Positions 36,481-48,371 of a stretch of DNA of 64,000 bases are shown here, in pieces (position 1 is the stretch's first letter; the number at the start of each line of letters is the position of its first letter). Location: assembly GCF_950023065.1 (NCBI RefSeq), contig NC_088678.1:36012580-36076579 (forward strand), given 5' to 3'. The position numbers and the translations under genes were made by a program. A model generated the notes under the pieces. It had not been told where the DNA came from. It searched no databases and worked only from the letters and a program-made list of their open reading frames with translations. This stretch comes from Planococcus citri. Lineage: Eukaryota; Arthropoda; Insecta; Hemiptera; Pseudococcidae.

Positions 36481-38513
36481 TTTTATTTTTCGTTAACTTA
36501 TATCGTATTGTTTCGATATTTTTGATGCCTAGCTCTTCACTTTCTCATGTAGAATCACAAGTAGGACCTTTTCAGTTTATGAGGACGTTACTTTGAGTGA
36601 AGTTTCTGTAGGTGGATTTTTAGGGTGTTCAATTTTCAAAAACTATGGAATGAGTTGAGAATTAATTTTTTAAAAAAGTGGGTACCTAGCTGCAGATTCT
36701 AAATTCGAAAGCTCAATTTCTGAAAGCTTGTCAAATTTAGGATCTACGACTACGAGTATAAGTACAATTCGAAAATCTGGAAAAAATGTAATAAGCACAA
36801 ATGTTCAAGATATTTATTGCTTTCAACTGTTCGTGATGGTATCTGCAAACTCGTGAGAGCACGGGGAGCCCTAAAATTTTGATCAAAATGTAAACAAAAT
36901 ATCGAAGGTTGCCTGAAATATTTTTTTCACCAGTTTTTGAAGGCTTATATTAAGTAAGTACGAATATTGATTCAGTCTATCCAACCATTTTTTTTCTGAG
37001 ATTTAAAAAAGCCAAGTTACATGCGGTGTACTTACTAGATTTTTCAGATAACTATTTTGAAAAAATAATTTTTAAATGTTTTAAGGGAGCTGCCATCAGA
37101 TCTCCATTGCTCTGGTAACAAACAGCAAAAATGATGACTGAGTGATTGATAGGTTTATTTGTTAGCAACTTTTGAAGCGAAGGTATTTAAAAATCACAGT
37201 TCACCTTGATTCGATTAAAATAATTGACAGAAAAATTGTGAGAATTGATCTGATCGCAACATTACTGCACTGGATTAGTTTCCAGGTTGGAAGAAGAGAG
37301 GGCATAAATACAAATAGGTAAGGTAAAAAATGAGCACGATATACGTATACAACTTCTACATAGTTATCTGCTGAAATGAATAATGAAATATTAACATGAT
37401 TTTTCGTCAGCTTTTCATGGTTTTAATCATATTTTTTTAGCCTCGACTTTTTCAAGAAATCATTTTAATGTTTTGTAAGGACTATATCTAATCATTCTAT
37501 TTTTGCTTGAGTGAAATGATCTTTTTGGAACTAAGTACATAAATGTCGAAGTTTAATTTTCACAGTTTCATACTGATGAGGTATATGTACTTCAAATTAT
37601 GTTTTCGATTTAAGTCAATCCTCTCAAAACCTAATGCTTAACAGACAATCCAATTGGTGAACATTTTTTAAACAATTTTTCTCTTGATCAAAAATTGAAG
37701 ATTACAAACTTCTTTTCCTCCTCTCTTCACACCTTATCTCTTCGTCTTCCACTCAAACAAAACCACCCATCCCACACACAATTTGAAACAAAACACTATA
37801 GTTATCAAAATAACACCACGCTTTCATCGTCTTACTCACAACTCCCTCCATTGAAAGTCACGTTTTCCCCAGAGTCAACATCTGAGAAAAAAAAACTCGT
37901 CGCATCGTGGCAAAAAAAAAACAACACAAAAATCGACGTAAGAACGGGGCGAAAATAGCTAAGCCTTGCAACGAGCTAAATATCAACTACACGTTGGAAT
38001 AATATTATGCTCGACACAATAGACATTAATAACGGGATTTACTAAAATAGGTATAGGTAAACATATTGACTTTTTAAAAAGACCATCCCTCCGTCAGCAT
38101 GAGGTGACTTTTACGAAATGAGCAACGTTTATCGTGTACACATAAAGCAGGAAAGGAGGGAAAAGGGTGACAGTGGACGAAAGATTCGCAGCATTTTTTT
38201 TGGCTCGTGAAAGAAGAGAGATGAAGCACCTTTTTATAATGGAAGTACACCAATTAATTCATCGCCAGTACCTGTCCATCTCATGGGGGGAAAAACGCCC
38301 GAAAATGTTTTAAAACAGTAGAACACGTGTTGGTGGAGACGAAAAAGATGGGCGCGAAAAGCTCTTAATTCGATTCATTGAACAAGACAGCTTCGCCTCG
38401 CAGACACTTAAAAAATTACCTGAGCTCAATTGTTCGTCCATTAAACGCCTTAATACTTTTATATTTAATAAATTAAAACCGTGCCTTTTTTTTCTCTGTT
38501 TGTTTTGTTACAG
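36481..38513 (+). other. Intron 4, last part
   Basis: AT-rich intron leading to a T-rich acceptor. No supported gene, RNA or delimited mobile element. Confidence 0.45.
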
Positions 38514-38665
38514 TTAAACCATTAGCTGTTTTAATGTTGAACGGTAATAATATCTTGAAAGATGGCGAATCGTTTTCATTTCTGTGCGAATGTTTCGGAT
38601 CCAATCCTCTGGCCAGTATTTCGTGGTTATTAGACGGAGAACCTATTAGATCAGCGGCCATTACG
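38514..38665 (+). CDS. Sidestep-like gene, exon encoding first half of Ig3
   Basis: The acceptor is TTTGTTACAG at 38513 and the donor is TTACG|GTAAT after 38665. The exon starts by completing a Val codon (VKPLAVLMLNG) and ends exactly on a codon (phase 0). Its product includes the B-strand Cys in ESFSFLCECFGSNP and the core Trp in ASISWLLDGEPIRS. The CxxxGSNPxxxxxW spacing is typical of the third Ig domain in IgSF receptors. A 10.4 kb intron filled with repeats separates it from Ig2. Confidence 0.88.
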
Positions 38666-39150
38666 GTAATACGTTTCGACATCCGTTTACTCTACTCTAC
38701 TCAACATGTACTACGATAGACTACGATATGCTTGCCTCTCTTACCCTGTGCTGTGGAAATTTCACCGATATCTCGATGTTTCGCCCCCAAGTCTCCGGGG
38801 TATTATAGAAATTTAATTTTTTATACCAATTTGGTCGGCTGGAACGACGAACGAGCAACGAGTTTTCCAAAATCGTATTATGCTACGTTCTCGTTCGATG
38901 ATCGGTAATCCTTTATTGCCGGGCAGAACGATTCTTTTTATATTTTTATTTCAACTAGTCAGCTGAAAGATTACAGCATATATTCTTCACCGAGAGTGTG
39001 ATATAAAATTAGAAAGGGGGAGGAAGAGCCCCCAAAAATATTTGATGCTTTCTTTTTGATTTGATTAATTTAAATTCTCATGTAATCGGTCCACTCTACT
39101 TCAAAATTGCTGTAATTTTTACCTTATTTCTTTCTGATTACATTTTGCAG
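38666..39150 (+). other. Intron inside Ig3 (485 bp)
   Basis: The donor is GTAATA and the acceptor is ATTTTGCAG. I see no mobile element in it; the sequence looks unique and moderately AT-rich. Confidence 0.75.
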
Positions 39151-39295
39151 TTGATGCATACCAAGAATAAGACAACGAGTAAATTGACAATCAGAGCAGA
39201 ATCATCATTCAACGATAAGGATCTTTTTTGCCGATGCGAAAACGAAAAATTTCCAGAATATTATTTAGAAGATAAAAAAATTCTACAAGTGCACT
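39151..39295 (+). CDS. Sidestep-like gene, exon encoding second half of Ig3
   Basis: The acceptor is ATTTTGCAG at 39150 and the donor is CACT|GTAAG after 39295. The exon begins in phase 0 with LMHTKNKTTSKLTIRAE, containing the N-glycosylation sequon NKT and the E-strand SKLTI. It then gives the F-strand motif KDLFCRCENEKFPEY, whose first Cys closes the Ig3 disulfide, and ends LQVHY with the G strand. It ends in phase 1, as at the other domain borders. Confidence 0.87.
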
Positions 39296-41011
39296 GTAAG
39301 TACCTATCTTTTTTTTCAATACGCATATTTCTTTTCACAAGTGAGTAGTCTGCATCGCCCGCCCCCCTCCTCTCTCATATTACCATCTCATCGTTAATAT
39401 AACGATCACTTCGCTGATGTAAGTAGGTACCTATTTATGTATTCGTCGACAAAATTTTGAGAACTCGCACGAAAGAATCCAATAAATACCAAAATTCCAA
39501 ACTGATCTGTTCCCTTAGGAGTTTTTTTGTAGGTATCGAAGGAAATTAAGTAGGTAAGCGCTAGGTAGGTAAGATATCCACGTGGTAGAAGAGTGTATTT
39601 TACATAATAAATTTTTTTTATTTCTACGAGCATTTTCCATATTTCACGTGCCGTTTTCGACTGCGCCCTTCAGCAAGAATATTTATTTATCACGAGATTC
39701 GTAGGTACACTTTGAATTGTATGGCATAGCGTCGAATAAAAAAAATAAAAAAATGGCAGCCTTGCTCTTGGAAAAATATTGAAAATTTTCCAACTTTTCT
39801 TAGAATTTTAGTAATGTTGGCGAATTAGATTTTCTTCGTGATTCGTTTTAAATTAAATTCTTCGTTCGATGTTGTTGATAGAAGCGTAATACAAATTCAA
39901 AAATACACATTGTGAAATTTGAAAATTTGGCTTTAAACAAAATTTCAATATTTGTATCATATTATAGGCTTGGAAAATTTATTTTTGAGGATTATTTTTA
40001 ATATTTTTACTTTCTCGCTGAAACAGTGTTTGTTATGTCTTGAGTATTTTCTTCCCTGAAGTCTTTCGTATCATCACTATTGGTCTTTAGCAGCTAAACG
40101 CAAAAAAATTTTCAAAGGTCTGAAAAAACATGGACTGAAAATTATATTGAAAAAAAGAACGCACGAATAAACTATGGATATCTAAGCTAGAATTTCGTAC
40201 TCTTTGTTTAAAAAAAAAAATTGCTTTTTGAAATGATTTTAAATATCAATGACAATGATGCGTTCATTCAACTTCGTGAATGAGAAAAAAATTAATAAAT
40301 AGATAAATGTTTAATAAATTGAAAAATGGTGGTAAATCCTTGAGGATTTATTTATTTTAAAAAATTCTATTGGAGAAATTTTCAATGGGAAAGGGGGAGA
40401 ATAGGTAGGAAGAGAAGATTAAATTGGAAAATATTTTCGTAAATTTTCCTTGTTGCCTTCCATGCTCTTCTCTCTAAATTTGAAACAGTAAAATTTCACT
40501 GCTTAGCAGTCACGACATTTTGGCTTCTTAAAAGCAGTAGTTTTTTACTGCAAAACAGTAAAAAAATTTACTGAATTAGTGAAATTTCACTGTTTCAAAT
40601 TTAGAGAGTTCTTAGTTAGATATACGCCAAAACTTTCAAAAATTTGGAGGGGTAAAGTTTCCTCTCCAAGGAAAAGAATTCCAAAATAATAAAAAGAGAA
40701 GTCCGATAAAACGTCAGAAAATCGTTTTTGAGTTTAACGTTACCTATTTCCAAGTTTTTTAAAGTCAGAGTCAAACTAAAATTATTGTAAAGTTGAAATA
40801 TTTACACTCAAATTGAAAATTGATCAATTTTTTACAAGTTTTTTAAAGTCTAATAAAATGTGAGAGTTAGTTGGCTCAAAAAGTCAAAAAAAAAAAAAAT
40901 CAAAAAGAATGGTACCTAGTTCTCTAGTTTTCTCGCCTTGGAACGATCAAATAATTCTTAGATATAAATTATTCATTTTTCAATTTTTTTGTTTTTTTTT
41001 TTGTTTTTCAG
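39296..41011 (+). other. Intron between Ig3 and Ig4
   Basis: This 1.7 kb AT-rich intron starts GTAAGT and ends in a very long T tract before CAG. It holds the 139-bp MITE-like element at 40470-40608. I see nothing else identifiable. Confidence 0.75.
40470..40608. mobile_element. Small MITE, 139 bp, ~30-bp inverted repeats
   Basis: The left end CTCTCTAAATTTGAAACAGT (40470-40489) is inverted at 40589-40608, and the match continues for about 30 bp with one mismatch. The interior is made of CAGTAAA / TTTACTG words, giving further self-complementarity. Flanking CTCTT / TTCTT is too short and inexact to call a duplication. Confidence 0.72.
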
Positions 41012-41142
41012 ATCGACCAATTACGAGTATCATTCTACGTTCAGCACACAATTTTAATAAAGTAAAAGAAGGCGATAACGTGACCCTAGAATGCATAGTA
41101 AATGCAAATCCAGCAGTTACCTCAATCACATGGTATCATAAT
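41012..41142 (+). CDS. Sidestep-like gene, exon encoding first half of Ig4
   Basis: The acceptor is T-rich TTTTTCAG at 41011 and the donor is AATAAT|GTAAGT-like (exon end CATAAT, then GTAAGTAC) after 41142. It completes a Tyr codon and reads DRPITSIILRSAHNFN, then the B-strand region KEGDNVTLECIVNANP with an N-glycosylation sequon (NVT), and the core TSITWYHN. It ends in phase 0. The pattern KEGDxVxxECxxxANPxxxxxxWxHN is the usual fourth-domain motif of Sidestep proteins and normally continues with a G-rich C' strand in the next exon. I could not find that exon in the remaining 22.9 kb, so the gene is left open at its 3' side. Confidence 0.87.
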
Positions 41143-44100
41143 GTAAGTACCTAGCAATTTGTTATTACTCAACATGAAATACAGCTTTCGTATATTCGAC
41201 TACAGCAGTTGGCAACCCTGCTTTTGACTCGTTGAAATTGAGGGGTTCCATGGAAAAGAGGCCTTAGAGAATTTTTTTTGTTTATTTAATTTTTACAATT
41301 CTGAATATATTCAAAATTATTTTTTTATCAATTCAACCATATTCGGTTATATTGAAGTGTTCTTCCATGAAAAAAAAAACGAATTGGAAAATATTTGCTC
41401 ATAGAAAAAAATTTTAAGTCTAGGTATTTGAAGTTGTAAAAATCAGTGAAAAAAAATTAACTAAGGCCCCTTTTCCACGAAGCCCCTCAATTACATACAT
41501 TTCAAATAGGCAAAGTGAGAGTCGATTAGAGCAAGAGAATTAATTTTAAAATCACAAAAATTAAGCACTTACAATTGGATTTATTTTCAAAATGACTTCG
41601 TTCGTAGTAAATTGAAAAATTCAAAGTCTTGTACATATTTTATATTCAAAATTTCTTGAAATCTTGATCGAAATTGGAAATCCTGATATTCTTTTTTACA
41701 AGTGTTGAATGATTTCTCTGTGATTTTTCCTGATTTCTAAATGATTTTGAATTCTCCATTTATTTTTTTAAAAACTGGGTAGGTACAGTTTTTTTTATCA
41801 GGTCTTTGAAATTTACAGGCTTGAGTGGTCAAAAAAAAGGAACGAAATTGATGTCCGAATGGTCGAAAAATTCGATTGTTAACCTTTCTTACTTACAATT
41901 CTTTTTGAAGAATTTTACTTATTTTTTCCCCTAATATTCTACGCAGTAATTCCTCATTGATGAAGTGAAAAATTATAATAAAAAGTATAGAAACGATAAG
42001 TTTCAAAAAGTAGATATACCTAAATGTTTTTTTCATTCTTCGCTGAATAGAGAGTAGTAGGTAAAATCCTACACCGAAAAAATTAAATCGCTTTTTACCT
42101 TCAGTCAAGTGCAAAACAAAACAATTAAGGCTGTATGAAAACTTTTCGAGGTTGCATACTTACACCCGCATTCAGCCTCCTTCGCTTTCTTTTGAATTTT
42201 TTCAAGGTTTGAAGATAAAATTTATCCCTACCGACGACAGGCCTACGGTTCGTCTTGGTTTTCAATTTTTTTTCGTACTCGTTGCCAAGAGATTAGCCGT
42301 ATCTTTTCTTTTTCTACCAAGAAGGTTCATAAAATTGGAAAATTCCAAAATCAAATTCGAGCATCCAAAATTTCAAATTTCATGTCACCGAGTGAAAAAA
42401 TTTCAAAAGTTTAGATACGTACTTCTTTTCTCCTACCTACGCGACTAAGAAAAAAAGAGCTTCGGTTAGCAAAAAGGAAAATGACGAAAAAAATTGAGCC
42501 ATCAATATCGTCGCATTACATACCCTATGCTTTTGATCCGTTTCATAAACGAATATCATTCAAGGCGCGTTTGACCATCGATAGATAAGCGTCATCGCTT
42601 CAAAAATAAAATAAAAATATGAAAGCAAAAAAAACTAGCGAAAAATTCGTCTTAAAGGTCAAAAGTAAGCTTTTATCGCGACTCATGGTCGTTCTTTTGA
42701 GAGAAACCTAACAACAAAAACAAAAGGAATTTTATTATAGCAATAATGCAATAATACCAGGAAGGGTATGTTCTTTGAAATGTAAAATTACCCCACAGTT
42801 TCGTATTTTACCGTTCATAAATTTGCAGAATTACGATGTTGTTGGTTATGTTTTTTTTGCGCGCGAATTATGGACACTTCTTTCTCTCTTTCTCTCGGTG
42901 GCTTTCCAATTCCAACCCTCGGTATTTTTCATCATTAAACACGTGGCGATGCCGGGTACCTCACTGGTTGGCGAGAGAGGTTATTAATCGAGAGCGTAAT
43001 TTCTTTATTGTCGCGTCTGAATTATGAAAACCAAATGCACCTACCTATCCAGTGAAAGGGAGAGTTTATCTTGTTATACAATGCATTCTTCACGCAGCAG
43101 TTAGTTTAAGTATAGCCATGTAGAAGAAGAAAATTAGGAATAAAATAACAACGAAAGGTATTTTTATGTACCTACAGAAAAAGAAAAGAATAAAAAAACA
43201 CGAAGAAATTAATTCTACGAATTTTCTTATCCCCTCTCGCTGACGTTCCACTCGCTCGCAGAATCGCGTGTTGTGCGAGTTGCATGATATCATTCGTTAC
43301 CTATCTATTAACGGCGATTTTTGTTGACTCGGGTGTTTTTTTCAAATAAAGCCATTTTAACGCGAATGTAAATTATTCGTCGGACGTCTTAATGCGTTGT
43401 AAATTGCGCTCATGATTTGGCCAGATGGATACTGCTGCGGTGAAATACCATAGACGAGTGCGACGTGCTGGCTGTAGCGAAGAGGTCAGTCGGTACACAA
43501 GGTAATTACCGTATTGCATTTTCAAGTACGGTTCAAGTTTTAGATGTCGGATTGTTATAGGGCGGATATATACGTCAACTGTTCTACTCTATATAGCAGG
43601 AAATTTTTTTATGGATTTATTTTCTTACGACAACCGCAACTATATGGTTTCATTGGTTTCCAGTTTCGATCACAATTTTAATAGAGTTTGAAAGTAAAAT
43701 GGCATATCGAATGTGCAGGTATTATCAATTTAAATGTGTTTCAACGTGGTCTTTTTTCCTCCCCTTCCCTCTACTTCCCTTTCATTCCAAGTGCTCTCCA
43801 TATCATGAAATTAAAAAAAAAAAAAAAAAGGTGGAAATGAACGGTGGCGAGGTTTTAACTGGTAGGTACTTTTATTCGGACATCCACTCATGAAGTACTA
43901 ATTCCAGAATACCTGGTGAGTTCAAATATGTATTTAATATTTTTTGGATACAAGATGTTTCTCCAAATTCCCTCTCCCTCTACCCTTCAACAAATACATA
44001 GGTATGTAGGTACACAAATCACGAGTAAATTTGAGTCAAGAGTTGTTCATTTTTTCTCTTTATCAATGCTCGAAAATTTGCTTCTAAATTTCCAGATTTT

Positions 44101-45308
44101 CATTATTTTCAAATAAAAAATTAACAGTTTTTTTCACATATCACTCGCATTTTGTCACAGGAATTAAAATTGAAAGTGGTGAAAAAAAAAATTAAAATAG
44201 AAGTACCTCAGCAGCAAAGTTGAGGACGATTTGAATCATGATTCACAATTCCAGTTATTTTTTTTAAAGCCGTGATTCTTGATTCATAATGAGCCATGAA
44301 TCACTCTCGTTTCAAGAACATGATACATTTTACTAGAATTTTGAGATGCTTTTATCGCCTTTAAACTGAGTTTCAAAAAATTATCAAAATTTCATCATGA
44401 GCATTTTCATACCAATTTCACAGTTTTTGTGTGATTTCATGATGCTTCGTGCAATTTTTACCAAATTTGATTCCTCATTTTTATACTTTTAATCAATTTT
44501 ATTGACAAAATTTTGCTCAATTTTAGATGTTTCATTAAATTCTTGACATTTGTAAACACGTCAATTATTTTTGGTAATTTTTTCGAACTTTTTGCGCTAA
44601 ATTTATTGTTGTTTTTTGTGCTACTTCATGTATTTTCAAATTTTCTTTCAAATTTGTTTGATAATATTTGAACAATTTTTAGTAATTTTTCACAATTTGT
44701 TTGATATTTGGGCTTTTTTTTACTACATTTTACCAGAAGGTCAAGTTTGAAGATGCCTAATTCAGGCATCGTAGCCAAATTTTTCTAAAAAAAAGTGATT
44801 TTAGTGACTTTAAAACAGTGACCAATTTTTTTGCAATTCCAGCGTTCAGGAGAGCAAAAAATCAAAAAACAAAAGCAAAAAAATGTTCAATAATATTTCA
44901 CCTAAAAACTATTACTTTATTCTCCCGCCTAGCCCCACCGGAAAATCCGTTTTTTTTTTTTAAATGTAAGAACGAGTACTTAGTTTATTTTGGGTAGGAT
45001 TTATCGGCACGACAGTTTAGGGTGTTTCAACGACGAAAAAAGGTAGTTTTCACGACAAAGTAATATAATGCCCGGCCACATGAGAATTGAACGACCAAAA
45101 AAAAGTTGAACGACGAAATAAGTTTATTCAGCGACCATATAAAAATTGCACGACAACATAAAAAAATCAGCGACGGAAATTAAAAAGTCGCCCGACAGCA
45201 GTCAACGACAGATTTTTAAAAAATGCACGACATTCTTGTATAAAATAACGACAAAATCTCGAATATGTCTTTCTTTCTTAAATATAAAAATTAATCGATC
45301 AAGTATGT
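41143..45308 (+). other. Sequence after last visible exon: start of a large intron
   Basis: It starts with the GTAAGT donor. It is AT-rich, with a balanced-composition block at about 42600-43900 and a poly-A run near 43811-43829. ACGAC-rich degenerate repeats appear at about 45010-45240. No exon completing Ig4 is found. Confidence 0.4.
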
Positions 45309-46449
45309 CCCGTACGGAAAAATACTATGGTTGACTAAAGTCAACTATAGTTACCATGCAAATTTTTGTAGTCAACTATAGTACATCTTAGTCAACTATA
45401 GTAACTACAAAAATTTTCATAGTGAACTATAGTTACTACGATAAATTTTTGTGGTCAACATAGTAAGTTGTAGTCAACTATAGAAACTACAAAAATTTTC
45501 ATAGTCAACAATACTAACTATGAAAATTTTCGTAGTCAACTATAGTAACTACCTATAAAATAAGAATTTCGCAAAAATTTTGTAAAAATTACAGTGAAAA
45601 TCATTTTTTTTTAAATTTAAAGAGGAACACGTTTTTTTATTTGAGGACATGAGTATTTATGACACAATTTGTTGGAAAAAAATCGACACACATTTTATAT
45701 CCAAATTCAGATCCGATCATTTTTTTGTAGGTTTTTGAAGGACTTTGCTCCATAAACCTGCAAGTGTAAAAAATTTTAAAGATGAAAATTAAAATATTAA
45801 AACATTTTCATCGGGTATTTTGGAAAAATGAAATTAATTTTTAAAAAAAAATCATCACACTATACCAAAATTTTAGCTGAGTTTTTTTTTCCAAGTGCAG
45901 CCTAATAATTCATATTACATACCTACCCAAATAAATCACTTATTTAATTTATCTAAAACTATTCATCATATGGTATTCAAAATAATTTTTATCAACTTTC
46001 AAAAACGTATCATTAAAAAAAAAAAAAAATCAAAAAGTTGAAAATTAATTACTAAGTCCAGACCTAAAAGGCTAAAAGTATAGAATATATACACAAATAA
46101 ACCCTCTCTCCATAAGTAGCGACTTGGCCGAGTGGGTTAGACGGACGGTAAAACAAACGTATGTTGCGTGATGTGTGGGTCGGTGGATCGAGCCCCGGTA
46201 GGGCCACAATTTTTTGAAATTTTTTTTTCATTTTTTTGAAATTTTATTAGCTTACAATGCCTGAAAATACACAATTTATCAATGGACATTTCATTATCAG
46301 TGTTTTAACGCAATTTTTTACCTAAAATTTTGGTACTACACTGAACTATACTATACTATGATTTACTATAGTAACTATAGTCGCGAAAATACTATAGTTA
46401 CTATACTATGATTTTTCGTATAGTCAACCATGGTTTTTTTCCGTACGGG
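45309..46449. mobile_element. Inverted-repeat element, 1.14 kb, with CAACTATAGT repeats and tRNA-like boxes
   Basis: The ends are inverted: CCCGTACGGAAAAA and then TGGTTGACTA on both sides, with TAGTTACTATAGT-type repeats just inside (45330-45550 and 46340-46430). The interior has no protein. Near its right side is a tRNA-like sequence (46116-46206). I cannot identify a target duplication, so exact ends are inferred from the inverted repeat. Confidence 0.68.
46116..46206 (+). other. tRNA-like sequence with A and B box (tRNA-derived, not functional)
   Basis: TGGCCGAGTGGG at 46125-46136 is a near-perfect RNA polymerase III A box, and GGATCGAGCCC at 46185-46195 is a B box. The ~49-bp spacing fits a Ser/Leu-type tRNA with a long variable arm. 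The 5' and 3' ends do not pair as an acceptor stem, so I do not call a tRNA gene. It may be the head of a SINE or a pol III promoter captured by the surrounding element. Confidence 0.55.
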
Positions 46450-48160
46450 GTACCTAGATATGTTATGGGATGAATTTAAAATTTCAGAATTTGAATGATA
46501 TTTTTTTGAAGGAAGTTGATTTTGAAAATGAAAAAAGACCTGACTATTAATCGAAGGCGAAAGCTCTTGAAAATTTGTATTTTGAGGGGCATGTGAGAGG
46601 TTCATTTTTTGGCTTCAGAACTTGATTTTAAAAAAAATAAATTTCAATCTTTATTTTGAAAAAGAAAAGAAAACAAACCCGAGCAAAGCGAGGGCAAAAG
46701 CTTTCGAAAATTGATGTTTTGAAAAGTAATTTGTGTTTTTAAAATTCTGAAATTGTTTAATAAAGAAATTTCGCATAAAATCCTTTGAAAATGAGTACAA
46801 AAAAGATAATTCGGATGAAAAACGATTTTTTTTTGTTTAAAAAACGGAAAAAAATTCAAAAAAGTGACTTTTGGAAGAAAAGTGACCATATAGTGACTTT
46901 TTGATGAAAAAATAAGTAACCAAAAGTGACTTTTCGTGAAAAAAGTGACTAAGTCACTATAAAAGTGACCCCCTACGATGCCTGCTAGTTTATCAAATTT
47001 CAAAACTTGACTTGCCTATCGAAGTCCTCCGCAACTACGAATATTTTCAACAAAATTTCAAGCAATTTTTGTAGAGTTTGTTTCATCTTGTTCTGTTTTT
47101 TCATCAATTTATCATATGTACAACTTTTCTAAGATTTCACTCAAGATACCAGACATTTCATTAAATGTTGGTCTTCGTGACATTTTTTTACCATTTCATT
47201 CCATTTCGATAATTATTTTGAATAAATTTTTCGTAATATTTTAAACATTTTTTTTTTACCTTCAGTACTTTTGAAATGTTTTCTCTCAATTTTTTTCTTG
47301 GTTTCATCAATTTTCTGGTAATTTTAACCGAGTATTATTTTTATTGCATTTTCAGCAAATTTTTATATAATTTTACAAAACGTGGCTGAATAATGCTGGA
47401 GTTTTCATTGATTTATGGCAATTTTCAATAAGTGTGAGGCCAATTCAACTATTTTTATTGGTGCTTTCCGCATTTTTGGCAAATCATCAATCGATTTTGC
47501 AGATACTTGATCAATTTTTTAGTAATTTTCAATAATCTGGCAAGCGATTTATTCGAAATTACAACCAAATTTTGAGACCTTTTTTGATCCATGATTCGAA
47601 TCATATTTTTCATGATTTCACTCCCCCTCCCTCTCCCCCTTAGCCACCAGAACAAATTCCGTGTGCTGAAATTCACTTTCAGATTTTTTGGTGAGTTTTC
47701 ACGAATTCAAATTTGTATTTTTGCCTCCTCCTCAAGTGCTCCTGAAGGTTGAAAAAAATATCAAATCCTCTTCTGAAGTCATCCTAAAGGCGTCCACCAT
47801 GGTCAAGTTTCAAAAATGTTGGTCAATTTTTCTCGAATTTGATTTTTTGAAATTTTACCAAAAAGCACTCTAGGCAGGTCCTTTCTCAGTTTTTTCAAAA
47901 AATGTGGGCCATAAATAAAGGTGGTTTCGAGCCATTTTGGAGATTGCACGTGGATTCTTGAAATTCTTCAGTTTTGAGAAAATTTTCGCAGGTAACATGG
48001 AACCTAAAAGAGTAATTCAGCATCTACAAACTAAGATTTATCGTGTACAGATGACCACTTTGACCAATTTTGGTATGTGTAGATTTTCAAAAATCTTTGT
48101 CAATTTATTTAGAGTTGATGAAATTTTAAGATCTGGGGTTTTCAGATTTCCCACAATTCC
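46450..48160 (+). other. Intron sequence before the Penelope insertion
   Basis: AT-rich, with short ATTTTC/AATTTT degenerate repetition. A cluster of AAAGTGACTTTT words sits at 46860-46970. No gene is supported. Confidence 0.4.
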
Positions 48161-48217
48161 ATACCTACTTTCGTACACATGACCGAATTGTCCACGCATT
48201 TATTACGATAAAACATA

Positions 48218-48259
48218 CACCGAACGTTTCGGCACTACTAGTTGCCTTCATCAGCGGCA
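48218..48259 (-). ncRNA. Hammerhead-ribozyme-like motif in Penelope 3' region (left copy)
   Basis: Identical inverted counterpart of 50965-51006: same 42-nt length, CTGATGA and GAAAC core, stem I and stem II. It lies about 110 bp downstream of the stop of the minus-strand frame. Confidence 0.55.
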
Positions 48260-48371
48260 GTATAACACTGAGTGCAATTTACAATTACGCAATGTACAGA
48301 GAAGATAGAGACGAATACAAAGTACAGAGATAAACTAGGTGATAGGAGACTAGAATAAACGAAACACAAAT

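Larger units (their letters stand above)
2471..41142 (+). other. Sidestep-like IgSF receptor gene, partial (7 exons)
   Basis: Gene-level entry. Exons 2471-2600, 21054-21262, 27636-27743, 27917-28117, 38514-38665, 39151-39295 and 41012-41142 join in a single frame (1076 nt, about 358 aa). The product reads Ig1 (V-like), Ig2, Ig3 and the first half of Ig4. Seen: each domain has the Cys-Trp-Cys pattern, and Ig1 has the Sidestep signature (GGDAVLPCD, IPIYSYDARG, GQYKCRVDF). Known: Sidestep proteins are cell-surface receptors that bind Beaten-path proteins and guide motor axons in Drosophila, which has several paralogs; I cannot say which one this is, so no symbol is given. Missing: the signal peptide upstream, and the rest of Ig4, later Ig/FN3 domains and the membrane segment downstream. 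Introns of 18.5, 6.4, 0.17, 10.4, 0.49 and 1.7 kb are full of mobile DNA. Confidence 0.85.

Noticed and set aside
35819..36596. Several ~70-97 aa frames with Asp/Arg/Ser-rich repeats on both strands
   Set aside because: They derive from the palindromic AATCGAT array.
46116..46206. Functional Ser/Leu tRNA gene
   Set aside because: A and B boxes are good, but the acceptor stem does not pair.
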